Origin: Cyclobacteriaceae bacterium
GTDB lineage: Bacteria; Bacteroidota; Bacteroidia; Cytophagales; Cyclobacteriaceae
Direction: 5' to 3'
Assembly (NCBI GenBank): GCA_019638285.1
Contig: JAHBUB010000007.1
Location: forward strand, 1-64,000
DNA: 64,000 nt
The stretch's first letter is position 1. Every line of letters begins with the position of its first letter. The translations under genes and the position numbers were made by a program. Shown one piece after another: positions 54,665-62,747 of the stretch. The notes under the pieces are model-generated. The model made no database searches. It was not told the DNA's origin and was given only the letters and a program-made list of their open reading frames with translations.

Positions 54665-56170
54665 TTGAGTAAGATTTCTATACTGGCAGGAGAAACAGCA
54701 TTGTATGGCCTTGGGAGTATTGTCCCTCGGTTCCTTAATTTCCTTTTGTTCCCACTTCATACAAGAGTCTTTAATCCGGAGGATTATGGGGTTGTCAGTT
54801 ATTTATATGTGTTCGTTGCCTTTCTTAATATCGTGTACACTTTTGGCATGGAGACGGCTTATTTCCGTTATGCCACAAAAGAGGGAGGTGACCCCAAGAA
54901 GATATTTAATATTGCCCAAACAACAGTTGTTGTATTAAGCCTTGCCATGTCAGGCATTTTCATCCTATTTGCTAACCCTATAGCAAGTGGTTTATCAATT
55001 CCTGGCAAGGAGCACTACATTGTATGGCTAGCAATCATCATGTTTATTGATGGTGTAGTGGCATTACCTTTCGCCAAACTTCGACTGGAAAAAAAACCGT
55101 TAAAATTTGCTTTCGCTCGAATTGTAAACGTGCTTATCCTCATCGGTCTGAACCTTTACTTCTTTATAATTGCCGATTGGCTTGTTCAGGGCGGAATCTC
55201 CTTCGACATAAAAAGACTCACTGACGCAGCAACCACGGAAAGCAAGTATGGTATTGAATATGTGTTTCTTGCTAATCTGGTGGCCAATGCCTTCTATATT
55301 CTCTTTTTCATTAAAATACTGGCAGCATGGCGTCCTAAAATAGACAAAGCGATTTTCGCTTCCATGTTTAAATACGCCTATCCGGTGATGCTGACGGGCC
55401 TTGCCGGAATGACCAACGAAATGTTCAGCAGATGGACGCTGGAGTGGTGGTTGCCTGATAATTTCTATGCAGGAAAAAGCTCCATGTATGCGATTGGCGT
55501 TTTTTCTGCCGCCTATAAATACGCTATGATTATGAATCTTGCCATTCAAGCGTTTCGTTTTGCTGCGGAACCTTTCTTCTTTTCAAATGCAAAGGATAAA
55601 AATTCTCCTGAGCTGTTTGCCCGGGTCAATCACTTCTTTGTAATCGTAACGAGTTTTATATTACTTTCCGTCACCATCAACATTGATGTGCTTAAGTTTT
55701 TGGTGGGTGGTGAAGCTTATTACGAAGGGCTTGTAACGGTTCCTATCCTACTGGCTGGTTACTTGTTTCTTGGAGTGTATTACAATTTTTCCATTTGGTT
55801 CAAACTAACCGACAAAACCTATTATGGAACTATAATCACAGTAGGGGGCGCAATACTTACTATCGTTCTCAATTTTGCACTCATTCCTGTTTGGGGTTAT
55901 GTAGGAAGCAGTTGGGCCTCACTGGCTTGTTATTTCAGCATGGCAGTGGCTTGTTACCTTATTGGGCAAAAATACTATCCTATCCCCTACAATATTACTA
56001 GAGGCTTGGCATACATCCTATTGGCTTTTTTCCTTGTTGTGCTTTCGAAGCAAATCACTACCAGCAGTCAAAGCATGACTACGGTGTTTCATATTGTCCT
56101 TATGTTAGTTTTTGCAATTGTTGCTTATCTCGTGGAGAGAAAGAAATTTAAAAACATTAAATCCATTTAA
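54665..56170 (+). CDS. Oligosaccharide flippase family protein (MATE/MOP fold)
   Basis: 501 residues from a TTG start; no ATG precedes the conserved opening (SILAGETALYGLGSIVPRFLNFLLFPL). About 12-14 transmembrane helices in the Wzx-like MOP pattern. GATATTTG ends four bases before the start codon, a near match to the -7 element. Such flippases move lipid-linked oligosaccharides across the inner membrane. It begins the envelope-function series; ten bases separate it from the sugar nucleotidyltransferase gene. Substrate unknown. Confidence 0.92.
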   Translation: MSKISILAGETALYGLGSIVPRFLNFLLFPLHTRVFNPEDYGVVSYLYVFVAFLNIVYTFGMETAYFRYATKEGGDPKKIFNIAQTTVVVLSLAMSGIFILFANPIASGLSIPGKEHYIVWLAIIMFIDGVVALPFAKLRLEKKPLKFAFARIVNVLILIGLNLYFFIIADWLVQGGISFDIKRLTDAATTESKYGIEYVFLANLVANAFYILFFIKILAAWRPKIDKAIFASMFKYAYPVMLTGLAGMTNEMFSRWTLEWWLPDNFYAGKSSMYAIGVFSAAYKYAMIMNLAIQAFRFAAEPFFFSNAKDKNSPELFARVNHFFVIVTSFILLSVTINIDVLKFLVGGEAYYEGLVTVPILLAGYLFLGVYYNFSIWFKLTDKTYYGTIITVGGAILTIVLNFALIPVWGYVGSSWASLACYFSMAVACYLIGQKYYPIPYNITRGLAYILLAFFLVVLSKQITTSSQSMTTVFHIVLMLVFAIVAYLVERKKFKNIKSI

Positions 56171-56180
56171 TCCTGCATCC

Positions 56181-57182
56181 ATGAATATTATTATTCCGAT
56201 GGCTGGCATTGGTAAGCGATTGCGACCTCATACGCTTACAACCGCAAAGCCGCTACTGCCCATTGCTGGTAAACCTATTGTTCACAGACTGGTGGAAGAC
56301 ATAGCTAAAGTTTGTCCTGAGAAAATTGACATCATCGGATTTATCCTTCATCCAGGTTTTGGTAAACAGGTAGAAGAAGACCTTATCGCAGTAGCAAAAG
56401 AAGTTGGAGCACAAGGGAGAATATATTACCAGGAAGAGGCGCTGGGAATATCTCATGCTTTACTGTTTGCCAAAGAAATTATCACTGGAAAGGTGATTAT
56501 AGCATTTGCAGACACCCTATTCAGAACCAATTTTATTTTAGATACTTCTTGTGACGGAATCATTTGGGTGCAGCAAGTAGAAGATCCATCTCAATTCGGT
56601 GTAGTGAAAGTGAATACCAACAATGAAATCACCGAACTGGTTGAAAAGCCAACTGAGTTTGTTTCCGACTTGGCAATCATAGGCATTTATTTTTTTAGAG
56701 ATGGAGAGTTGCTTCAAAGGGAAATGCAGTACCTGATTGATCACGATATTCTTGAAAAAGGAGAATATCAGTTTACTACTGCACTTGAGCGTATGAAAAA
56801 AGCTGGAGCAAAATTTGTTCCCGGTCAGGTAGAAGAATGGCTTGATTGTGGTAATAAAAATGCAATGGTAGACACCAATAAAAGATACTTAGAGTTTATC
56901 AAAGACCAACCGCTTGTATCAGCAACTTTAAAACTTTCAAATTCTATCATTATCCCACCTTGTTTTATTGGCGAAGGCGTTGTCATCGAAAATTCAGTGA
57001 TAGGCCCCCATGCATCAATTGGAGACTACTCCAAAATTAGGGACTCACGCATTACAAACTCGATCATTCAAAAGAATTGCTCAATCCATAATGCGGTATT
57101 GGATAATAGCATGTTGGGTAATTTCGTTAATTTTGAAGGAAATTCGCAAGAACTCAGTCTGGGAGATTACAGCACTAATTAA
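56181..57182 (+). CDS. Sugar-phosphate nucleotidyltransferase with C-terminal hexapeptide repeats
   Basis: 333 residues from ATG 56181; an open frame starts upstream at 56112 within the flippase gene but MNIIIPMAGIGKRLRPHTLTTAKPLLPIAGKP is the family start. The nucleotidyltransferase domain has KPLLPIAGKPI, FADTLF and VEKPTEFVSDLAIIGIYFF. The C-terminal ~80 residues are left-handed beta-helix hexapeptides (IIPPCFIGEGVVIENSVIGPHASIGDYS). It activates a sugar-1-phosphate (glucose or similar) as a nucleotide sugar. It is ten bases after the flippase gene; the next gene starts 11 bases later. Confidence 0.88.
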   Translation: MNIIIPMAGIGKRLRPHTLTTAKPLLPIAGKPIVHRLVEDIAKVCPEKIDIIGFILHPGFGKQVEEDLIAVAKEVGAQGRIYYQEEALGISHALLFAKEIITGKVIIAFADTLFRTNFILDTSCDGIIWVQQVEDPSQFGVVKVNTNNEITELVEKPTEFVSDLAIIGIYFFRDGELLQREMQYLIDHDILEKGEYQFTTALERMKKAGAKFVPGQVEEWLDCGNKNAMVDTNKRYLEFIKDQPLVSATLKLSNSIIIPPCFIGEGVVIENSVIGPHASIGDYSKIRDSRITNSIIQKNCSIHNAVLDNSMLGNFVNFEGNSQELSLGDYSTN

Positions 57183-57192
57183 CCACTTTACA

Positions 57193-58962
57193 TTGGTAAA
57201 CAAACACTATTCCGCAATTGTCCTTTTTCTATTAACTGTTTTGGTAGGAACCTCCACCATTTCATATGCTCAGAAGGATAAAAGAAAAAAGAGCGCTAGC
57301 AGCGCCCCTTCTGAAGCACAACTGAGGGAAGCTGAATTCTATTTTATTGAGGCCGAAAAATACTTTATCCTGGAAGATTATACCAAAGCCCTCCTTTACT
57401 TTCAGCGAGTAAGTGAGCTCAACCCAGAAAACGGAACGGTTCACTACAAGATTGCTGAAATTCTATCCAAGAGCAATAAGGAGGAGGATTTAATAAAAGC
57501 ATCAGCTAGTATCGATATCGCTTTAAAGCTGGACACCAAAAACAAATATTTCTATCTGCTTGCTTCGTCTATCTATTCCAATCTTACAAATTTTAACAAA
57601 GCTGCTCAGCTCCTAGAGACGATGATGAAGGAAGTCAAAGGAACTGAAGAGTACCTTTATCAATTGGCCGCCATCTATCAATACAATAATAAAAATGATG
57701 AAGCCATCAAAGCTTACGATAGAGCGGAGACACTCATGGGTGTAAACGAAATGTCTTCGCTGAACAAACAGCGCATCTACTTTGATCTGGGAAAAACCAA
57801 AGAAGGAATTCAGGAGGGGGAGAAATTGCTCGAAGCATTTCCTGATGAAGAAAGTTATGTTGCGAATTTCACAGAAATACTTTCCAGACAGAAACAACTT
57901 GCAAAAGCCATCGAAGTGGCAGAGAATTTTATTGCTACCCATCCAAATGCCGGAAATATTAAAATGTTATTGGCTGGTTTCTATCGAGACAATAATGAAG
58001 AAGAAAAAGCAAAGAAATACCTCAAAGAAGTTTTCAGTGATCCCAGCGTAGATGTAAGTAACAAGATCGTTGCAGTAAGCACTTATGCAGCCACTTTAAG
58101 TCAACAACATAGCACGAATAATGTAGACACAGGACTAAAATCTTTTGCTTTTGATCTTTATCAGCAACTTAAAGAAGCCTATCCGAACGAACCTAATGTA
58201 CACATTGTAGGTGGCGATCTATACCTTGGGCTAAATGAAAATAAAGAGGCCAAGAAAGAATATCTGACTGCGATCCAAAAAGGTTCAACGAGTTTCGATG
58301 CTTGGCAAAATCTGCTTTACCTTGAGTCACAGGACAATGAATATGACAGTATCATAGCGCATAGCGAACGGGGACTGGAAATTTTTCCAAATCAAGCCAT
58401 GCTATATTATTTCAACGGCTACGCACACTCGCGTGTAAAAAATAATAAAGAGGCTGCATACGCACTCGAGCAAGCTAAAAAGCTTTCCTCCTCCAATGAA
58501 GGCATGGTAAGCGAAATCAATGGTTTGCTTGGTGATATTTACAATACCCTGAAGGATTACAAGAAATCAGATGAATCTTATGAGGCTGCATTAGCGTTTA
58601 ATCCAAATAACTATCTGATCCTTAATAATTATAGCTATTACCTTGCCCTCCGCAATGAATTTTTAGAAAAGGCTGAGCGGATGGCTGCATTCGTAGTCAA
58701 AAACAATCCCACCAACAACTCCTATCTAGATACTTATGCTTGGGTGCTCTTTACTCGGGCAAAATATAAAGACGCCAAAAAGGTAATAGAAAAAGTTATT
58801 GACTCAGCCCCCACCAATTCCACCTTCTATGAGCATTATGGAGACATTTTATACAAGCTTGGAAATGTGGAGGAGGCCGTAAAACAATGGGAGAAGGCCA
58901 AATCATTGGATATCACAAACGAACTAATAGATAAAAAAATCGCCAATAAAAGACTGTATTGA
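57193..58962 (+). CDS. Tetratricopeptide repeat protein, secreted or periplasmic
   Basis: 589 residues from TTG 57193, chosen because it follows the nucleotidyltransferase stop and opens a signal peptide (HYSAIVLFLLTVLVGTSTISYAQ). The open frame runs back to 57010 inside the upstream gene without conserved content. TPR units recur through the protein, for example AEFYFIEAEKYFILEDYTKALLYFQRV, YNNKNDEAIKAYDRAE and ALAFNPNNYLILNNYSYYLALRNEF. It is probably a scaffold for an envelope complex. It lies in the series nucleotidyltransferase, TPR, DUF4292 lipoprotein, EnvC-like protein, an order I recall from other Bacteroidota. Confidence 0.9.
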   Translation: MVNKHYSAIVLFLLTVLVGTSTISYAQKDKRKKSASSAPSEAQLREAEFYFIEAEKYFILEDYTKALLYFQRVSELNPENGTVHYKIAEILSKSNKEEDLIKASASIDIALKLDTKNKYFYLLASSIYSNLTNFNKAAQLLETMMKEVKGTEEYLYQLAAIYQYNNKNDEAIKAYDRAETLMGVNEMSSLNKQRIYFDLGKTKEGIQEGEKLLEAFPDEESYVANFTEILSRQKQLAKAIEVAENFIATHPNAGNIKMLLAGFYRDNNEEEKAKKYLKEVFSDPSVDVSNKIVAVSTYAATLSQQHSTNNVDTGLKSFAFDLYQQLKEAYPNEPNVHIVGGDLYLGLNENKEAKKEYLTAIQKGSTSFDAWQNLLYLESQDNEYDSIIAHSERGLEIFPNQAMLYYFNGYAHSRVKNNKEAAYALEQAKKLSSSNEGMVSEINGLLGDIYNTLKDYKKSDESYEAALAFNPNNYLILNNYSYYLALRNEFLEKAERMAAFVVKNNPTNNSYLDTYAWVLFTRAKYKDAKKVIEKVIDSAPTNSTFYEHYGDILYKLGNVEEAVKQWEKAKSLDITNELIDKKIANKRLY

Positions 58963-59010
58963 TTATTTTAATATCAATTTTTAATATTTTCTAGCCACCC
59001 AGACTTTACC

Positions 59011-59763
59011 ATGCAGAAAAGGATCTTCATCCTCTTATTGGCACTCCCACTCCTCTTTCAGGCGTGCAGCAAAAAGATTGTTCCATTGGCCACAGAAGAG
59101 TTATCAAAAAGTCTTGCCATTCAAGAAATTGACTTTGAATATTTTCACGGCAAAGCAAGACTCAATTATAATGATGGAAAGAAAGAGAGAGAGGTAAAAG
59201 CCAATATCAGAGTAAGAAAAGACAGTGTAATATGGATGACCTTTTCAGTGATTGGTGTTCAAGGCGGAAAAGCACTTATCAATCACGATTCAATTACCAT
59301 TGTGAGTACAGTAGAGAAAGAATATTTTGTTTTTGATTACACTGAATTATCCAAGCGCTTCAATTTCAAAATTGATTATCATGTTATACAATCAGCTTTT
59401 CTGGGCAATCTCATTCTACCCCGTAGTGCTGAGGATAAAATTGAGCGGCTACCCACATATGATCTGCTCACACAAAAAATAGGTTCTGTGTCTATAAAGA
59501 ATTTTATCAATGCCACCTCGTCTAAAATTGAGAAGATTGAATTGACGGAAGAGGAAACCAAAAATTCCATTACCCTTAACTATACCAATTTTCAAGCTGT
59601 TGGGAATAAAACCTTTCCTTACAATGGAGTGATTAATCTATTGTACAAAACACCATCTGGCATTTTGAACAACGTTATTACTTTTGAGTATAACAAAGCC
59701 GAAGTGGGCAACCGAGAACTCAGATTCCCGTTCAATATTCCACGGAAATATGACAGGAGATAA
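59011..59763 (+). CDS. DUF4292 lipoprotein
   Basis: 250 residues with a lipobox (LLFQAC, Cys19). The domain starts IQEIDFEYFHGKARLNY and contains VIWMTFSVIGVQGGKALIN, the DUF4292 signature region resembling LolA/LolB-type folds. It could bind or move lipid or lipoprotein in the periplasm (inference from fold similarity, not demonstrated). It lies 48 bases after the TPR gene and overlaps the EnvC-like gene by 14 bases, so expression is coupled. Confidence 0.92.
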   Translation: MQKRIFILLLALPLLFQACSKKIVPLATEELSKSLAIQEIDFEYFHGKARLNYNDGKKEREVKANIRVRKDSVIWMTFSVIGVQGGKALINHDSITIVSTVEKEYFVFDYTELSKRFNFKIDYHVIQSAFLGNLILPRSAEDKIERLPTYDLLTQKIGSVSIKNFINATSSKIEKIELTEEETKNSITLNYTNFQAVGNKTFPYNGVINLLYKTPSGILNNVITFEYNKAEVGNRELRFPFNIPRKYDRR

Positions 59764-60952
59764 GCGAACAATATTTATTATCTCTCTACTCTTCCTGGTC
59801 TCTTTTGGGGCTATTGCCCAGAAGACAAAGTCGCAACTGCAAAAAGAAAAACAAGATAATTTAATAAAGATAGAGGAGACAGAACGAATCCTTACCGAAA
59901 CAGGTAAGCAGAAAAAGAACTCTCTTGGTGAGCTTGCTGCCCTAAATCAGCGCATACAGCAGCAAGAGTTGTTGATCAGATCCATTCAAACCGAAGTCTC
60001 ACTTTTAAATTCAGACATCAATCAAAAATCCGAAATCATTTCCGCTTTAGAAGATGACCTGACGAATCTAAAAAAAGAGTATGCGGCTATGCTATTTGCT
60101 ACACAAAAGGCAAGTGGAAAACTTAACAAACTGATGTTTTTATTTTCCTCCTCCTCCTTTGATCAATTATTAATGCGCCTTAAGTATATGGAGCAATATA
60201 GCGCTGCCCGAAAAGATCAGGCGGAAGTAATTACACGCATTCAATCCGTTTTATCTGCGCAGGTAAAAGAAACACAAAGTATTAAAGAGCAGAAAAGCAG
60301 TTTACTGGCTGACCAATTGAAAGAAAATCATCAATTGGCGGGTTTAAAGCAAAAGCAGAATACGTTGGTAAAGAATCTCGAAAAACAAGAGAAAAATCTC
60401 AAAGTCGAACTGGAGGAAACCCGAAAAGCAGTAGCAACACTTGATAAGCTTATCAATGACATTATTAAAGAAGAGGTGGCACGAGCCACACGTGAGGCAG
60501 AGAGAGCTAAAAGTACCAAAACAGCGGAAGCAGCAGTTGCAATGTCTGCTACATTCGAAGGCAACAAAACCAAGTTTAGTTGGCCAGCATCAGGTTTCAT
60601 TTCCCAAAAATTTGGAAGACAAAACCATCCTGTGTTAAAAAGGATTATTTTACAAAACGATGGAATTAATATTCAGACAAAACAAAACGAGAAAGTAAAG
60701 GCCATTTTTGATGGCGAGGTAAGAGCGGTTGCCTTTATTCCGTCCATCGGCAACTCTGTGATCATTAGCCACGGAGATTATTTCACTGTTTATTCAGGGT
60801 TAAAAGATGTGTCAGTGAGCAAAGGACAAAAAGTAAGCACCAATCAAGAAATAGGTCAGGTTATGACCAATGCAGATGGGATTTCAGAACTTCGATTTCA
60901 AATTCGAAAGAACACAGCTCCAGTCGACCCCGAACTGTGGCTCAAAAACTGA
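59750..60952 (+). CDS. EnvC-like protein with degenerate LytM (M23) domain
   Basis: 400 residues from ATG 59750, within the end of the DUF4292 gene; the frame upstream to 59684 is not part of the protein. A signal peptide (IIFIISLLFLVSFGAIAQ region) is followed by long coiled coils (about 25-270, Lys/Glu/Gln rich) and a C-terminal M23 domain (SWPASGFISQKFGRQNHP ... VKAIFDGEVRAVAFIPSIGNSVIISHGDYFTVYSGL). The usual zinc-binding HxH near the end reads ELRFQI, so the last ligand is lost, and no HxxxD zinc motif is clear. It is likely an activator of an amidase during cell division rather than an active peptidase. Confidence 0.9.
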   Translation: MTGDKRTIFIISLLFLVSFGAIAQKTKSQLQKEKQDNLIKIEETERILTETGKQKKNSLGELAALNQRIQQQELLIRSIQTEVSLLNSDINQKSEIISALEDDLTNLKKEYAAMLFATQKASGKLNKLMFLFSSSSFDQLLMRLKYMEQYSAARKDQAEVITRIQSVLSAQVKETQSIKEQKSSLLADQLKENHQLAGLKQKQNTLVKNLEKQEKNLKVELEETRKAVATLDKLINDIIKEEVARATREAERAKSTKTAEAAVAMSATFEGNKTKFSWPASGFISQKFGRQNHPVLKRIILQNDGINIQTKQNEKVKAIFDGEVRAVAFIPSIGNSVIISHGDYFTVYSGLKDVSVSKGQKVSTNQEIGQVMTNADGISELRFQIRKNTAPVDPELWLKN

Positions 60953-61065
60953 TCATTTGAGCCAGTTGTGGAGAAATTGCGAAAAAGGTAAAAAGACTAA
61001 CATACAAAGGGTACTTTTACGTTAAATCAATAAATGACTATCTTTACAGTCCTAAAATAACAAAT

Positions 61066-61278
61066 ATGAGTGCTATTCTTTTGATTGGTATGCCCGGTAT
61101 GGGCGAGTGGGTGATCATCGGACTTTTTGTTTTGGTGTTTTTTGGCGCAAAAAAAATTCCTGATTTCGCAAAAGGCCTTGGAAAAGGTATTCGCGAATTT
61201 AAGGATGCGGTGAAAGATGTGAAGAAAGAAGTGGACGAAGCAGGTAATGAAGCAAAAATAGATGAAGGAAGTAAGTAG
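61066..61278 (+). CDS. tatA: Twin-arginine translocase subunit TatA/TatE
   Basis: 70 residues: a short N-terminus, one transmembrane helix (GEWVIIGLFVLVFFGAKKIPDF) with the FGxKKIPDFAKGLGKGIREF hinge and amphipathic helix typical of TatA, and a charged tail (KDVKKEVDEAGNEA). It forms the Tat pore for folded proteins; TatC is not in the window. TATCTTTA about 20 bases upstream is a near -7 element. It is followed directly by gatA (stop and start share one base). Confidence 0.95.
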   Translation: MSAILLIGMPGMGEWVIIGLFVLVFFGAKKIPDFAKGLGKGIREFKDAVKDVKKEVDEAGNEAKIDEGSK

Positions 61279-62711
61279 TGTTGAAAACGGATTCTCGTTT
61301 CTCAGAATTTCAACAAGCACTTCATCAAAATAAAACTTCCTGCGTAGAGAGGGTTCAACATCACCTATCTGTAATTGAAGAGAAATCTCACCTCAATGTT
61401 TTTTTGAGTGTGTATGGGAGTGAAGCGCTCAAAAAGGCCGCAGAAATCGACCAAAAAATTAAAGATGGTAAAGCTGGAAAGTTGGCTGGCTTGGTTGTCG
61501 GACTTAAAGATGTCTTTTCTCATAAGGACCATCCTCTTCAGGCGAGTAGTAAAATTCTGGATGGCTTCATCGCCCAATATAATGCTACCATTGTTGAGCG
61601 ATTGCTGAATGAAGACGCTATCATCATCGGAAGGCAAAATTGTGATGAATTCGCAATGGGTTCTTCCAATGAAAACTCAGCGTTTGGCCCCACTTTAAAT
61701 AGCGTAAATGAATCTCGTGTTCCTGGTGGCTCCTCTGGTGCATCGGCTGTGGCCGTTGCTGCCAATATGTGTCAGGTCTCCATTGGGTCTGATACAGGAG
61801 GCTCGGTGAGGCAACCCGCTGCATTTTGTGGGGTGGTGGGCCTAAAGCCAACCTATTCCAGAATTTCGAGGTATGGACTGATCGCATATGGCTCTTCCTT
61901 CGATTGTGTCGGCATTATTGCCAAAAACATCTATGACATTGCCTTGGTGCTGGAAGTAATTGCAGGAAAAGACGAAATGGATAGCACAGTATCCCAACAA
62001 GCTGTTCCCTCCTACTCAACATGTCTATCGAAATCTGAACCAAAGAAATACAGAGTTGCCTTTCTAAATGAGGCTATGCAATCAGAGGCATTACAACCTG
62101 CTATTAAAAATGCATTACAAAACAAAGTTGATCAATTGACCTCGGCCGGACACATTGTGGAGGGCATCAACTTCCCATTGCTGGAATATGCATTGCCTAC
62201 TTATTACATTTTGGCAACAGCCGAGGCCAGTTCAAACTTGTCCAGATATGATGGCGTACGATTTGGATATCGAAGCGGCAATACAGAAGACCTGGAGTCG
62301 CTGTACAAAAAAACAAGAGCAGAAGGGTTTGGAAAAGAAGTACAACGAAGAATACTATTGGGGACTTTTGTTTTAAGTGCAAGCTATTATGACGCGTACT
62401 ATATCAAGGCACAAAAAGTACGCAATCTGATAAGAAAAAAAACCAAAGAAATTTTTGAGCAGTATGATTTCATCATTATGCCCACAACACCCACTACGGC
62501 ATTCAAGCTTTGGGAAAATTCAGGAGATCCTATCGCCATGTATCTTGCAGACTTATTTTCGGTACATGCCAATGTAGCCGGTGTTCCAGCATTATCTGTG
62601 CCTTGTGGTACAGATGAGGAGGGGCTCCCCATTGGGCTTCAAATAGTGGCAAATGACTTCGATGAGACCAGACTTTTTCAATTCTCGAAAGTTTTGATGA
62701 ACTTCGTCTAA
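61278..62711 (+). CDS. gatA: Asp-tRNA(Asn)/Glu-tRNA(Gln) amidotransferase subunit A
   Basis: 477 residues from GTG 61278, which overlaps the tatA stop by one base (a TTG three bases on is an alternative). The amidase-signature triad is Lys77 (GLKDVF), Ser152 (GGSSGAS) and Ser176 (SDTGGS), with the same spacing as in known GatA proteins. The central segment VSIGSDTGGSVRQPAAFCGVVGLKPTYS is highly conserved. It releases ammonia from glutamine for tRNA-dependent amidation. GatB and GatC are not in the window. Confidence 0.96.
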   Translation: MLKTDSRFSEFQQALHQNKTSCVERVQHHLSVIEEKSHLNVFLSVYGSEALKKAAEIDQKIKDGKAGKLAGLVVGLKDVFSHKDHPLQASSKILDGFIAQYNATIVERLLNEDAIIIGRQNCDEFAMGSSNENSAFGPTLNSVNESRVPGGSSGASAVAVAANMCQVSIGSDTGGSVRQPAAFCGVVGLKPTYSRISRYGLIAYGSSFDCVGIIAKNIYDIALVLEVIAGKDEMDSTVSQQAVPSYSTCLSKSEPKKYRVAFLNEAMQSEALQPAIKNALQNKVDQLTSAGHIVEGINFPLLEYALPTYYILATAEASSNLSRYDGVRFGYRSGNTEDLESLYKKTRAEGFGKEVQRRILLGTFVLSASYYDAYYIKAQKVRNLIRKKTKEIFEQYDFIIMPTTPTTAFKLWENSGDPIAMYLADLFSVHANVAGVPALSVPCGTDEEGLPIGLQIVANDFDETRLFQFSKVLMNFV

Positions 62712-62747
62712 TGTTCCGGCTAAGAGTAGATTATAAATAGTAAATCT

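Noticed and set aside
57010..57192. Earlier start for the TPR protein
   Set aside because: The region is inside the hexapeptide-repeat end of the nucleotidyltransferase gene in another frame, and the signal peptide begins after it.
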